A stretch of DNA of 44,571 bases from Actinomycetota bacterium (GCA_947449035.1 CANFQC010000017.1:1-44571); one strand, 5' to 3'; positions 1 through 8,794 are shown, numbered from the stretch's first letter. The notes: generated by a model not told the origin, from the sequence alone. A program made the numbers and translations.

Positions 1-431
1 CGAGAGGACATGCCGAGCACAGCTCCTGAGGGAAGCTGCTCGGCGGTGAAGGTGACCAACGAACCAAAGATCCGTGGATTGCTCAGAGTGACCGCGACCT
101 GCATTGCCTGACCGTTCTGATGCATCACGATTGCAGCATTGGGAGGTGCGGAAGCGAAACCCAACGACTTCCACTGGAGCGCTAGATCGCCGACGGTGAT
201 GGCACCGGCCTTACGCACCGGCCGATCGGTGAACCAGGTGGTGGGGCTATTGCCCGGCAGTGTGATTGACGTGGAGTAGGCCGAAGTCGTGACAGTCGAG
301 GCGTTGGCGAGTGTGGAGAAGAGCAATGCTGATTCACTCGGCGTTGCCTTCGCAGCGTAGGCGGACGGCGCTGCCACGGCAGCCACGGCAACAGTTAACG
401 CGGCTGCCGCGAATGCGATTGTCTTGTTCAT
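1..431 (-). CDS. Secreted protein of unknown function (partial, runs off the left edge)
   Basis: The frame is open from an ATG at 431 to the window edge, giving about 143 residues with no stop. The N-terminus is a clear Sec signal peptide: MNKTIAF, then an Ala/Val-rich core, then a cleavage-type SAYA-AKA site near residue 25. The mature part is rich in Thr, Ser and small residues and has no motif I recognise, although segments such as WFTDRPVRK and LQWKSLGFA suggest a folded extracellular domain. A purine-rich stretch (GGATGAAGGG) sits upstream of the start. The opposite-strand frame in this stretch has no family resemblance, so the minus-strand reading is preferred. Function cannot be assigned from the visible part. 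Confidence 0.75.
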   Translation of the reverse strand, partial: MNKTIAFAAAALTVAVAAVAAPSAYAAKATPSESALLFSTLANASTVTTSAYSTSITLPGNSPTTWFTDRPVRKAGAITVGDLALQWKSLGFASAPPNAAIVMHQNGQAMQVAVTLSNPRIFGSLVTFTAEQLPSGAVLGMSS

Positions 432-809
432 TCGCTGAACCCTTCATCCTTCGGTAACCCGTTCAGTATCCACAGGTTTCGGATTGGGGCCGAGCCGAGA
501 AGGCGTCTACTGCTTAATCGTGAATGAAGCCGCAATTCATTCTTCAAGCCGGGAGGACCTGGGCCCTACGGCGAAGGCCTCGTCCATTCCCGGCCACGGA
601 CGTATCGTGACGGTGACGGTCTCGAGCAGGGTTCGGCCGGCACGGAAGTGAAGGCACGTGCCCACCAGGATGGTGAGCGAGTTGCCCCGAGGACATCAGT
701 CGAGCTTCAGTTGAAGGAACCTACGAAGAAGTAGACTGGAGGTTACGCATGGCTAAACTCAAGGAGTACTGGAGACCAGTACTTCGTGTACGTCGAGTAG
801 AAGAGGTTC
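432..809. other. Gene-poor spacer between the secreted protein and the sulfotransferase island
   Basis: This stretch of 378 bases has no complete long gene. It contains the presumed promoter of the leftward secreted-protein gene, a 7-bp inverted repeat (GAATGAA 522-528 and TTCATTC 536-542), the degraded cupin fragment described separately, and at its right end a GGAGG followed by an ATG at 749 opening a 43-codon frame that overlaps the next gene out of frame. Confidence 0.6.
537..686 (-). pseudogene. Remnant of a cupin gene (3' third only)
   Basis: Read on the minus strand, this stretch encodes an open C-terminal fragment containing HFRAGRTLLETVTV and PWPGMDEAFAV before a stop at 539-537. 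It matches the C-terminus of the intact cupin encoded at 8795-9184, which has QFRAGRTSLEAVAV and PWPGMDEAYAV. My hand alignment of 566-686 with 8821-8941 gives 121 ungapped positions with about 27 differences, roughly 78% identity. Beyond 686 the similarity stops abruptly and no cupin N-terminus or plausible start is present. The fragment is therefore a truncated paralog. It and the intact copy bracket the glycosyltransferase/sulfotransferase island. The divergence means the duplication is not recent, or the two copies came from different sources. Confidence 0.7.
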
Positions 810-1652
810 ATGGGCGACAGCCAAACCGCAAGGAGAGTTCCGGACTTCCTGATCATCGGTGCCCAGAAATCCGGCACTAGCAGCATCGTCAAAGCCTTGA
901 GCACGTCGCCTCAGGTGTGGATTACGCCGAAGAAAGAGCTGCATTACTTCAATCGCCAAATTGACGCTCCTGAAAGTTGGAATCGTTACTGCGATGAGTT
1001 CTCTCAGGCGCCCAGTAACTGCAGGGTAGGAGAGGCGACTCCTGATTACCTTCCGAAGCCGTCTTGCGCACGACGCATTCACGATGCTCTCCCGCAAGCC
1101 AGGCTGATCATTTGCCTAAGGAATCCTGTTGATCGGGCCCACTCGGCTTTTTGGCATGCCAAGCGCCTTGGTCATATCCCACGATCGATGAGCTTCGAAT
1201 CTGTCCTTGACAGGGATACTCGGGAGTTCGGTTCACCGTGGACCAACATCATCGAGAATGGCTGCTACTCGACGCAGCTCCTCCGCTATCTCTCCCTCTT
1301 TCCCGAAGAGCAGATTCACCTTCTGCTCTTCGATGACCTATTGCTGAATCCCGGGGAAGCCATTTCGGGAATCCTTCGCCACATTGATCGTGAGAATTCT
1401 CCCGAGCATCATCTTTCGGAGGGAGAACTACCGCACTTGAATGAGGCACAGCGGTGGATTCTCCCGCAGCTCACCAAGAAGCTACTGCGGTTGCCGAGAG
1501 GCAGTAGATTCGTGAGAAAGACACTCACGAGACGTGAGTTGCCGCCGCGCATGGAAGCCTCGACAAAGCAGCAGCTCATCGAGTTGTATCAGCCCTGGAA
1601 TCGTCAACTCGAGGGCATTCTCGGCCGCTCACTCGAAGCATGGTCTGCATGA
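810..1652 (+). CDS. PAPS-dependent sulfotransferase
   Basis: This 280-residue protein is a sulfotransferase of the Sulfotransfer_1 fold, expected to move a sulfuryl group from PAPS to a glycan or other hydroxyl or amine acceptor. The 5'-phosphosulfate loop is visible at residues 17-25 (GAQKSGTSS). The 3'-phosphate region is near 99-115 (LIICLRNPVDRAHSAF), with the usual Arg and Ser. A Lys-rich KKELHYF segment after the first helix is typical of heparan-sulfate-type enzymes. ATG 810 follows an AAGAGG, and an in-frame stop at 798 excludes earlier starts. It is the first gene of a compact rightward operon, and its stop overlaps the following glycosyltransferase start (ATGA). The acceptor cannot be told from sequence; the context suggests sulfation of an exported polysaccharide. 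Confidence 0.88.
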   Translation: MGDSQTARRVPDFLIIGAQKSGTSSIVKALSTSPQVWITPKKELHYFNRQIDAPESWNRYCDEFSQAPSNCRVGEATPDYLPKPSCARRIHDALPQARLIICLRNPVDRAHSAFWHAKRLGHIPRSMSFESVLDRDTREFGSPWTNIIENGCYSTQLLRYLSLFPEEQIHLLLFDDLLLNPGEAISGILRHIDRENSPEHHLSEGELPHLNEAQRWILPQLTKKLLRLPRGSRFVRKTLTRRELPPRMEASTKQQLIELYQPWNRQLEGILGRSLEAWSA

Positions 1653-2575
1653 GCACGTCATTGTTATCAGTGGTTATCCCGACCAGGGGTTTCAGCCGAT
1701 CTCTGAGCAGGTGCGTGCGCACTCTCGTTCGACAGTGGCCGCCCGATATCGACGGGGAAATCATCATCGTCGATGACGGTTCCGGTGACTCCTTCGAAGG
1801 TGTACTTCTCGATCAACTGGTGCCTGTGCGGCTTGTCCGAATGGGTGAGAATTCAGGCCCGGGAGTCTGCCGGAATCTCGGTGTCGCTGAGTCGAAGTCG
1901 ACCTGGATCGCCTTTGTCGATGATGACTGCCTTCTTCCCTGGGGCTGGCTTCAGCGAGTGTCACGCTTGTGCAGTTCGGACCAGAAACCCTGTCTTGTCG
2001 GCGGGCGAATCAGCGCAACGCATCCTCGGAACTGGTTTTCGCAAGCGACTGAGGACCTCGTTCTCAATCCGTCCTTGCAGGACCATACGTGGCATGTCGT
2101 CACCGCAAATGCCGTTGTTCATCGCGCTGCCTGGGACGAAGTAGAAGGATTCGATTCTCGATTTCGCACTGCCGGCGGCGAGGACTGGGATTTCAGCGCT
2201 CGAGTGTCCCAAGCGGGTTTCGACGTGATCTACGATCCGGACCTTTGGTGCTATCACGAAAATCCCAGGTCGTTCGGACCTTTTCTTGAACGAGCTGCGC
2301 GATATGGAGCGGCGCACGCGATGTGGCTGAGAATCCGCTCGACGAGTAGTTCCCCGGCGGCGGAGCTGGCAAGCGAGGTTTCGAATTCCGGCGTATCCCT
2401 TCTGCGGAGGAAGGTCTCATTCCTCTTACGAACCCATCGCGAACTTCGCGGCCGGGGAAAGGGAATCTCTCGCTCGCTTCGCAGTACCGCGCTCTTCGGG
2501 CTCTTCATGCTGGTGTTCGACTTATCGGCTTTTCGAGAGAGTCGGCGGTTACGGAACGGACGTATTCCACAGTGA
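1649..2575 (+). CDS. Family 2 glycosyltransferase
   Basis: This is a GT-A fold glycosyltransferase of about 308 residues. The N-terminus LSVVIPTRG, the nucleotide-binding VDDGS at 41-45 and the metal-binding DDD at 91-93 are classic GT2 features. A later GGEDWDFSARVSQAGF segment fits the acceptor and catalytic-base region. I prefer the ATG at 1649, which overlaps the upstream TGA as ATGA and leaves the beta strand at residue 6. An in-frame ATG at 1640 would add three residues. The C-terminal portion, from about residue 225, is basic and helical with a short hydrophobic stretch (TALFGLFMLVFDL) that could touch the membrane. Co-transcription with sulfotransferases implies assembly of a sulfated glycan. 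The donor and acceptor sugars are unknown. Confidence 0.88.
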   Translation: MSTSLLSVVIPTRGFSRSLSRCVRTLVRQWPPDIDGEIIIVDDGSGDSFEGVLLDQLVPVRLVRMGENSGPGVCRNLGVAESKSTWIAFVDDDCLLPWGWLQRVSRLCSSDQKPCLVGGRISATHPRNWFSQATEDLVLNPSLQDHTWHVVTANAVVHRAAWDEVEGFDSRFRTAGGEDWDFSARVSQAGFDVIYDPDLWCYHENPRSFGPFLERAARYGAAHAMWLRIRSTSSSPAAELASEVSNSGVSLLRRKVSFLLRTHRELRGRGKGISRSLRSTALFGLFMLVFDLSAFRESRRLRNGRIPQ

Positions 2576-3489
2576 GAACTTCTGAGAATGACATGGACCC
2601 GCCTGCGGCCTCGGAGTCGCTGGCTCTATGGCTTCTCCCCAGGTGGCAGGTGACAGCCAAGTCAGTGTTTGCCAGTCTCGTAGTTGCCGGAGTCATCACT
2701 CTTTCGCTTGCATTGTCCCGATCACTTCTGCATACCACTAGAGCGTCGTCGCTGAAGTTCGAGTTCGGCTCGCTCCGATTCGAGTTTCCGAGTTCGGGAG
2801 TGATCGAAGTACTGAGTCTCATCTTCTTCCTCACACTTGCGTCTGCATCCACGTCGATCTTGATGAGGATCAATGCAGGACTTGTCAGATCGTTTCTTCA
2901 CACGCGCACTCGTCACGTCGTGCGAGGCGGATGGAGGTACTTGGTCCTTGAGCGCAATCTTCTGAATTCGTGGACCAACCACCTTTCCCTAGGGATCCAA
3001 GCTCTTGCCTTCGGGGTGATCCTGATTGTGCTTGCAGGCTGGCAAGAAGCACTTGGACTTGCGATTGCGGCCATGATTCTCGCCGTCGCATCGCGTAGGT
3101 TCTGGCACACATCCAGAAGAGTGAGTCGTGCTTTCATCGCGCACCGCGCGTCCGACGAGAAGATGACAGACGAGTCTCCTGAGGCTGATCAACGCACCGA
3201 CAGAACTCAGGACATGGTGGAGAGTCTGTATCTCAGGGACACTGAGGCACTTCGTCCTTCACTTGTCGTGGTCGGATGTGTCTCTGCGGGAATGCTGGCG
3301 GCAGCACTCGTCCCGATATTTCTCACCAACTCGGTGAGCGCAAGCGTTCTTCCCATCGTCGTGGTGATTCTCTGGCGCCAACGTGCGATGGAATTTCTAT
3401 CGGGAACCGGGCATCTCGCCTGGCTGTTCACTCAATACCAAGGGGTTGTTGAGTCTCCAGAACTACAGCGTTCGCTCGACGAAGACTGA
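2572..3489 (+). CDS. Multi-pass membrane protein of unknown function
   Basis: This 305-residue protein starts at a GTG that overlaps the preceding stop (GTGA). Hydrophobic segments lie roughly at residues 27-50, 76-97, 130-170 (probably two spans) and 222-260 (one or two spans), so four to six transmembrane helices are likely. Charged linkers include an acidic stretch near residues 195-210. I do not recognise a family. It is not an obvious flippase or polymerase because it is short and lacks their repeated long loops. Its place between glycosyltransferases suggests a role in membrane steps of polysaccharide assembly, but that is inference only. Confidence 0.65.
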   Translation: MRTSENDMDPPAASESLALWLLPRWQVTAKSVFASLVVAGVITLSLALSRSLLHTTRASSLKFEFGSLRFEFPSSGVIEVLSLIFFLTLASASTSILMRINAGLVRSFLHTRTRHVVRGGWRYLVLERNLLNSWTNHLSLGIQALAFGVILIVLAGWQEALGLAIAAMILAVASRRFWHTSRRVSRAFIAHRASDEKMTDESPEADQRTDRTQDMVESLYLRDTEALRPSLVVVGCVSAGMLAAALVPIFLTNSVSASVLPIVVVILWRQRAMEFLSGTGHLAWLFTQYQGVVESPELQRSLDED

Positions 3490-3504
3490 TTTCGCGCAAT
3501 CAAA

Positions 3505-4698
3505 TCAGCGTTGTTGATTGGCCAGCACATCCGCGTAGACCTGCTCGTAGGCCCGACCGACGACTGCAGGTGTCCACGCTTTCAGTGCTCTAGCTCGCCC
3601 ATGAGCGCCCATCGTTCTTGCCTCGTCGGGAACATCGAGAAGTTGGCATAGGGCAGCGGCCAGTTCACGTCGATCACCAATGCGACAAAGGAGCCCGGTA
3701 CTGCCTGGCTCGATCAGCTCCGGAATGCCGCCGGCCGCGTATGCGACAACTGGTCGCGCCGACGCGCTGGCCTCTGTCACAGTCTGCGGAGCATTGTCGA
3801 GAAGCGACGGTACGCAGACGACGTCACATGCCGCGTATGCCATTGCGAGACGATGATCGTCCCGCAGTTGGCCAGTGGAGATGACGCGACCTAAGTGCTG
3901 TGGAAGTGCTACTGAGTTCTTGCCCACCATGAGTAAACGCGCATTCGGATGGCGGCTCCACACATGAGTCATAGCCTCCATGAGATGCTCGTGCCCCTTC
4001 ATGGGATTCGCTGCGCCCTCATCTGCGACAAAACCGATCACCGGGGAATCCTGCTCAATGTCCCAGGCTTGCCTGGCAGCGCGCTTGTCCATGTCTCGGA
4101 AGATGTCAACAGGCACCGGATTCGGAATAACCACAACTGGTGATTCTGGAAGGAGTGCGCTTGAAGCCTTGAGATCCGCCATCCACTTTGATGGCGAGAC
4201 AAAGATGATGTCACTCCTCCATGAGTGTGACTTCAACTTCCAGCTCAGCCACGACCACTGATCCCAATCGTCACCGCTAAGAGTCCTGGAGTAGCCATGT
4301 TTCCAGCCTGATTCCGGATCACTTCCGGTGTAGTGCTCGCTCCCGCAGAAGGGCCACATATCGTGGAGAGTCCAGACCAGTGGTGTGCGGATGCGACCGA
4401 CTTGTCGAATGGACATGAACCCCCGACCGATCCAGTGCAGGTGAATGACGTCGGGCTTGAGGTTCCGCATCAGACGCGAGGATTCCCCGGGAAAGATTCC
4501 GGCAGAGCGAAAATGTCCTGGTGCACTGCCTTGCCATGCGGAAAGTCGGCGCTCGGCTCGTTCGTTCCAGCGGATCTTCCCCATGGGTGAGACCATCGAC
4601 GACTCGACTCCGGCCATCGCAGCGGCTAGGTAAATGCGATGCGCGGCGCGTCCAGCACCACCATTGTGTGCATCGTGAGTGCCGTGGACTACTTTCAT
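3505..4698 (-). CDS. Family 4 (GT-B) glycosyltransferase
   Basis: This is a retaining GT4-type glycosyltransferase of about 397 residues. The N-terminal Rossmann domain opens with MKVVHGTHDAHNGGAGRAA, where the Gly-rich loop is typical of GT4 enzymes. Other markers are LKPDVIHLHWIG, a GKNS-containing strand in the second domain, DVVCVPSLLDNAPQTV, and the EX7E element in EASASARPVVAYAAGGIPELIE. I place the start at the ATG at 4698. A longer frame reaches 4788, but its extra 30 residues look non-coding and would run far into the divergent neighbour. It is one of the few leftward genes inside the island. The sugar specificity is not deducible. Confidence 0.87.
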   Translation of the reverse strand: MKVVHGTHDAHNGGAGRAAHRIYLAAAMAGVESSMVSPMGKIRWNERAERRLSAWQGSAPGHFRSAGIFPGESSRLMRNLKPDVIHLHWIGRGFMSIRQVGRIRTPLVWTLHDMWPFCGSEHYTGSDPESGWKHGYSRTLSGDDWDQWSWLSWKLKSHSWRSDIIFVSPSKWMADLKASSALLPESPVVVIPNPVPVDIFRDMDKRAARQAWDIEQDSPVIGFVADEGAANPMKGHEHLMEAMTHVWSRHPNARLLMVGKNSVALPQHLGRVISTGQLRDDHRLAMAYAACDVVCVPSLLDNAPQTVTEASASARPVVAYAAGGIPELIEPGSTGLLCRIGDRRELAAALCQLLDVPDEARTMGAHGRARALKAWTPAVVGRAYEQVYADVLANQQR

Positions 4699-4773
4699 TA
4701 CCGAAAGCGAACTCGTGCCAAGGTCGACTGAAGATACGCATGCTTGATTCGAGCTTGGGAAAGGGCAGGGATC

Positions 4774-6348
4774 TTGCGCATACGGCACGTTATCGCAGGG
4801 GTTGGCAAGTCAGCGCCGCGACAGCTTCAAGACGCTCATGCAGGGGTGCTCACCTCTGTGCGCTTGGCGGCTCGTGCCCTGCCAGTCGGGATTCATCTTG
4901 AGATTTTCATCGTGGGATTTCCCGACGAGCCTGCGCCCGAAGGGCCGTGGACCTTTGTCGCGACGGAACATCCTCCATTGGGCGAATTTGGCTTCAAGAT
5001 TAGACGCCGGCTTCCTCTCCTGAGCGATCTCGTGAGGCCTTTGCAAGGCTCAGGTCCCTTTGACATCGGGATTCTCACCAATGCCGACATCGAATTGACC
5101 GAGAGTTTCTACGAGAGAATTCTCGACGTGTGGTCGGTAGTAGGCGGTGCCGTCTCAATCACCAGGACCAACCTGCCTGCTGGTTCCGGGCATACGAAGC
5201 TTGTCGATCAAGTCGAGCACTTTCCTGAGCACCCGGGTCATGATTGCTTCGTCGCTCCATCTGAAGACTGGTCGCGCGTAGTCACCGGTTCAGTGGCACT
5301 TGGCATACCTGGAGTGATGAAACCTCTCCTCTGGGGGCTGGGTGATTCACGCACACCGTTAAAGACTCTTCATGGAACCCGCCTGACCGTCCACCGGGGA
5401 GACGATCGGGCCTGGTCGGCACCTGGATTTCGTGACTATGCGGAGCACAATGACAATGAGTTACGGCAGATTGCTCGCGACACCAGCGCGCGATTAGGCG
5501 AGGATGCACTTCGTCGCGCACCCTCAATTCGTGCCTATCTTGATGAGCCGCCAAACTCGAAAATGCTGATTTTCGCGTTGAGCCCTGGACGGTCGGGCTC
5601 CGAATCACTAGCTCGACTGTTTGCTTCTGTTCCGGGCACGAATTCCGGCCACGAACGTGAACCCATGGTGATGGGTCCCTATTTACGAATGACTGGTTTT
5701 GAGGGAATGACCTCGACTCGAGTTGCGAGAAGATTCAAGGCGCGAGCCATTGAGGTGGAGCGCGAGTTGTTCCCAGAAGGCATCTATGTCGACACTTCCC
5801 ATCTGTTCCTTTACACATTCGGCGACATCGTCTTGGAGCATTTCACCACCGAGGAAATCGTCGTGATTCGCCTTCACCGCGATCCGCTGGATGTTGTCCG
5901 CAGTTACATGGAACTCGGATTCTTCTCCAGAAGAAATACGCTCGGCCCAGATTGGCACTTCTGGCCGACCTGGCCGAAGTCTTTCATGCGCATGCATGTG
6001 CATGAGGTTCGCAGTGAATGGGATCTTGCCTTCGGATCAATGGTGGACTTCTATCGACGCCAGGCAGACTTTCTTGAGACGTACAAGGAGCGCTTGCGTG
6101 TCGTCCCGATTCGCACTCACGACTTGAGTGATCCTGCATGGCACGACTCCGTTCTCGGATCCGTGGGATTGGGCACGGAAAGGCTTCCCCAGGCACCAGG
6201 TATTGAGGAGCGCTGGAATCACAAGGGGAATGAGAGGGTCCGAAAACTCAGCCGGGCCCAGGTTGAAGAGGAATTCCAATCATTTCTCGAACGGTTCGGC
6301 ATAGATGAGAAGGAACTTGCGGAACTAGGCTGGCACGGGCCGTTTTGA
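4774..6348 (+). CDS. Two-domain protein: glycosyltransferase-like N-terminus fused to a sulfotransferase
   Basis: The 524-residue protein reads as two parts. Residues 1-260 resemble a GT-A-like or related sugar-handling domain: it opens with RIRHVIAGVGK and has DIGILTNADIELTESF near 97-112, with a possible acidic metal site. Residues 263-524 form a sulfotransferase: the PAPS loop PGRSGSESLARLF begins near 271, and the 3'-phosphate segment has VVIRLHRDPLDVVRSY. Further motifs include EGIYVDTSHLFLY. The TTG at 4774 follows a purine-rich GGGCAGGGA and gives a normal beginning; an alternative TTG at 4744 adds ten residues. The next gene overlaps its stop by one base. A single chain joining glycosyl and sulfuryl transfer would couple chain building to modification. 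The N-terminal assignment is less certain than the C-terminal one. Confidence 0.75.
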   Translation: MRIRHVIAGVGKSAPRQLQDAHAGVLTSVRLAARALPVGIHLEIFIVGFPDEPAPEGPWTFVATEHPPLGEFGFKIRRRLPLLSDLVRPLQGSGPFDIGILTNADIELTESFYERILDVWSVVGGAVSITRTNLPAGSGHTKLVDQVEHFPEHPGHDCFVAPSEDWSRVVTGSVALGIPGVMKPLLWGLGDSRTPLKTLHGTRLTVHRGDDRAWSAPGFRDYAEHNDNELRQIARDTSARLGEDALRRAPSIRAYLDEPPNSKMLIFALSPGRSGSESLARLFASVPGTNSGHEREPMVMGPYLRMTGFEGMTSTRVARRFKARAIEVERELFPEGIYVDTSHLFLYTFGDIVLEHFTTEEIVVIRLHRDPLDVVRSYMELGFFSRRNTLGPDWHFWPTWPKSFMRMHVHEVRSEWDLAFGSMVDFYRRQADFLETYKERLRVVPIRTHDLSDPAWHDSVLGSVGLGTERLPQAPGIEERWNHKGNERVRKLSRAQVEEEFQSFLERFGIDEKELAELGWHGPF

Positions 6349-7055
6349 TGAAACCTTGGCTGCTGTATCACATCCCGAAGACCGGTGGCACATCACTGAG
6401 TCAGCACTTGCAACGGGAAATGTCCGCCACCGGAGACTTTCTCTCGATCACGTTGCAACCTCGTCCCGGTTCATTCACGGCAAGTCAAGTTCGAGCGATG
6501 CCAGCAGAAAGGCTTGCCGGTGTGCGAGTCTTTCAGGGTCATGCCGTTGGCCGGTATTTGTGTGAACTCTTGCCTTCGTCAAGCTTTCATGAGGTCGTCG
6601 TTCTTCGAGAACCCGCAGCACGGATTATCTCGCACTTCAATTTCAGGACGAGTCTCGCCAGTCTTGAGCAGGATACAAATATGACCTTTCAGGCCTTCCT
6701 CCAAACATTGCCCTCAGACTTCATGCTTCGATTTCTCTGCCATCGCCTTGGGCACCCGGTGAATTTCCGATCGCTGGATCGCGTCATTCACGACCTGTCA
6801 GGAGTTATCACGCTAACGATGTCGGAAGTGGATCAGGCAATCATGTCAATCTCAGCGGCACTAGGAGTCTCCAAGGCTGCTGAACGGCTCAACGTAAGCG
6901 GGGTGAATGTTCCGCAGCGGCTCGCACCTGAACCAGACCTGGTAGAGATTCTTCGTAAACTCAATCCACTGGATGCCATCCTGTATGAGGCTGCTGTGGA
7001 AATGGCCCCAAGTTCACTTACGCGATTACAGGAACTAGAGAAATCGGAGCAATGA
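6348..7055 (+). CDS. Sulfotransferase family 2-like protein
   Basis: This 235-residue protein begins MKPWLLYHIPKTGGTSL. HIPKTGGTS (residues 8-16) is the PAPS 5'-phosphosulfate loop characteristic of Sulfotransfer_2 enzymes, which modify carbohydrates. The second PAPS segment is VVVLREPAARIISHF near residues 82-96. The ATG at 6348 shares its A with the preceding TGA (TGATG), indicating translational coupling; a TTG one codon upstream is the alternative. The protein is on the short side for the family but both cofactor motifs are intact. It belongs to the same operon as the bifunctional protein upstream and the small membrane protein one base downstream. Confidence 0.83.
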   Translation: MKPWLLYHIPKTGGTSLSQHLQREMSATGDFLSITLQPRPGSFTASQVRAMPAERLAGVRVFQGHAVGRYLCELLPSSSFHEVVVLREPAARIISHFNFRTSLASLEQDTNMTFQAFLQTLPSDFMLRFLCHRLGHPVNFRSLDRVIHDLSGVITLTMSEVDQAIMSISAALGVSKAAERLNVSGVNVPQRLAPEPDLVEILRKLNPLDAILYEAAVEMAPSSLTRLQELEKSEQ

Positions 7056-7056
7056 C

Positions 7057-7482
7057 ATGCTGAGCAAGATCTTTGCGCTCTTTCAAAATCCGCGTATTCG
7101 CCGAGTCAGCCTATTACTTGCGGCCGCATGCATCATGCTGGCAACCGTAGGGTCCATCATTGTTCTCGGGGTCATGGGCCTAGTGATTAGCGTGCCGATT
7201 CTCGCTCTCTCCTTCGTCGGTTTCATGCTCGCTCTTTCAACGGTTCGCATGACCGGAGATCCCAGTGTGCCGCCACTCATCGGTTGGAGAAGTGGATGGT
7301 TCGATCTTGAATACGGTCATTTAGCTGGGGCTGACAGCCGCACGCTCATCATGGGACGCGCCTGGCAAGACAAGGAGGACATTGCAGTTGACTCGACTCT
7401 CGATGCACAAGTTGCCGCTCTTCGCACCGAGATTCAGTATCTTCGCGAGGCCTTGCACCTAAGAACTGATGACTTGGATTAG
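7057..7482 (+). CDS. Small membrane protein with C-terminal helical tail
   Basis: This 141-residue protein starts one base after the preceding stop. Residues 15-62 are strongly hydrophobic and form two probable transmembrane helices around a short turn near VMGL. The rest is soluble, and residues 110-135 (DAQVAALRTEIQYLREALH) have the heptad pattern of a short coiled coil. I recognise no family. As last gene of the rightward sulfotransferase operon it could be a scaffold or regulator of the membrane-bound glycan machinery, but nothing in the sequence shows that directly. It ends 12 bases before the stop of the convergent sulfotransferase. Confidence 0.65.
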   Translation: MLSKIFALFQNPRIRRVSLLLAAACIMLATVGSIIVLGVMGLVISVPILALSFVGFMLALSTVRMTGDPSVPPLIGWRSGWFDLEYGHLAGADSRTLIMGRAWQDKEDIAVDSTLDAQVAALRTEIQYLREALHLRTDDLD

Positions 7483-7493
7483 GCGATCAAGGC

Positions 7494-8714
7494 CTAACTG
7501 GCGCTGCTTAACAAGGTGAGTAATTCCGTGGATAGATTCCGTCGAGTGTGTCTTCTTGAGCGAAAGTAGCGAAGTGCAAAGCGACGCTTGTAATTCTGCA
7601 ATTCCTGGGGCTTGTGTGTCTCGATTACACGCTGAAGCGTGTTGACCAGTGAGAGTTCGTCGCGAGTGAGCAAGTGTGAGGTGACGTCGTCATCACCTGA
7701 ATTCGAAGCCATAAGATCCTGGGCCCATAATGCTTGCTCCATCGGAAAATACCTTGATCTCACAAACTCATTAGAGGCGGAAAAGTAGTCTGCGAAGTCT
7801 GAGATGAGAGCGTTCGAGGATATGAATGGTCGTGGGGTCCAATCCCACGAACTGAGTTCATGCGATGGAAGGAGCCTGCCCCGATTGAAGTCTCCGTTCG
7901 GTAGAAGCGGACGTCGATCGAACCGAGTATTTAGCTCATTGAGAATCTTGGTAACGGGCCATGGCAAGGAGACATTCGTCTTCAATTCGTGCTCCCCAAG
8001 TGAGCTCGAGTCGACGCCGATGGCTTCGCAGAAGTCCTGGGTGAGGGTGCGGGGAATAAAACGTCCGCGATCGAATAGTCGAACGTCTACTCGCCCGGGA
8101 AATTCGGCCTCCCACCAGGTCAATCGCGTTTCATAGGATTCGGCGGGAATTGGATGTGACCGTGGTGCCCCTGGCCACGTAGGCGACGGTGAGAAATCTG
8201 GAACCTTGTCGGGTCTAAGCGCCTCATCAAGGGCGGTGTACCAGCCCACCTTGATCTTCTGAGCCACGTGAGCCACACGCGCCGACAGTGGGTCACGCAG
8301 GTAGACGACAATTCGAGCTTCCACTCCCTGTTCCTCAAGGTACCGCCTCAAATTCACAATCTCGCGAGGCCCCAGTCGCTGGTAAAGAGATTCTGAGGAG
8401 AAGAGCAGTCTGCGATCACGGTTGTCAGAAACGAACGCGTTAAGTTCAGATCTAAGGTGACTTCGAGCAGCCCGCCAACGATTCATGCCAGGACGGTCAT
8501 TTCCGAGACCGAGCCTTCGAGCGTGGTAGGCACATGGCTCGTCCCATCGACTCTCCTGATAACTGAGAACCGTGAGGAGATTGTGGTTCACCCCCCACCT
8601 TTTGGGAATAGCCACTCCCTGCGAATACAGAATCTCGGAATTCATCCGGAGAAACTGCTGGAGCGTTGAGGTTCCCGTTTTCGGACACCCGATATGGAGA
8701 ACGGCTTCGGTCAC
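7494..8714 (-). CDS. Sulfotransferase
   Basis: A 406-residue sulfotransferase. The PAPS loop is at residues 7-17 (HIGCPKTGTST). The 3'-phosphate segment VVYLRDPLSARVAHVAQ lies near residues 135-151. The GTG at 8714 is the only start that leaves the usual short leader before the first strand. The C-terminal 150 residues extend beyond the core fold and are rich in Arg and aromatic residues, which may recognise an acidic polymer. It faces the rightward operon tail to tail. A 7-bp inverted repeat (8728-8734 with 8743-8749) lies just upstream of the start. It is the fourth sulfotransferase-type protein within 8 kb. Confidence 0.85.
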   Translation of the reverse strand: MTEAVLHIGCPKTGTSTLQQFLRMNSEILYSQGVAIPKRWGVNHNLLTVLSYQESRWDEPCAYHARRLGLGNDRPGMNRWRAARSHLRSELNAFVSDNRDRRLLFSSESLYQRLGPREIVNLRRYLEEQGVEARIVVYLRDPLSARVAHVAQKIKVGWYTALDEALRPDKVPDFSPSPTWPGAPRSHPIPAESYETRLTWWEAEFPGRVDVRLFDRGRFIPRTLTQDFCEAIGVDSSSLGEHELKTNVSLPWPVTKILNELNTRFDRRPLLPNGDFNRGRLLPSHELSSWDWTPRPFISSNALISDFADYFSASNEFVRSRYFPMEQALWAQDLMASNSGDDDVTSHLLTRDELSLVNTLQRVIETHKPQELQNYKRRFALRYFRSRRHTRRNLSTELLTLLSSAS

Positions 8715-8794
8715 ATGTTAACGGTAGCGAATCGCACACGATCGATTCGAAGAAGTCGTGCCTTTCGATAGCGCTGAGGGTCGCAGATCCCTGT

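Noticed and set aside
8728-8749. CGAATCG/CGATTCG inverted repeat upstream of a sulfotransferase
   Set aside because: Seven-base arms, no T-run and no known operator pattern; mentioned only with the gene.
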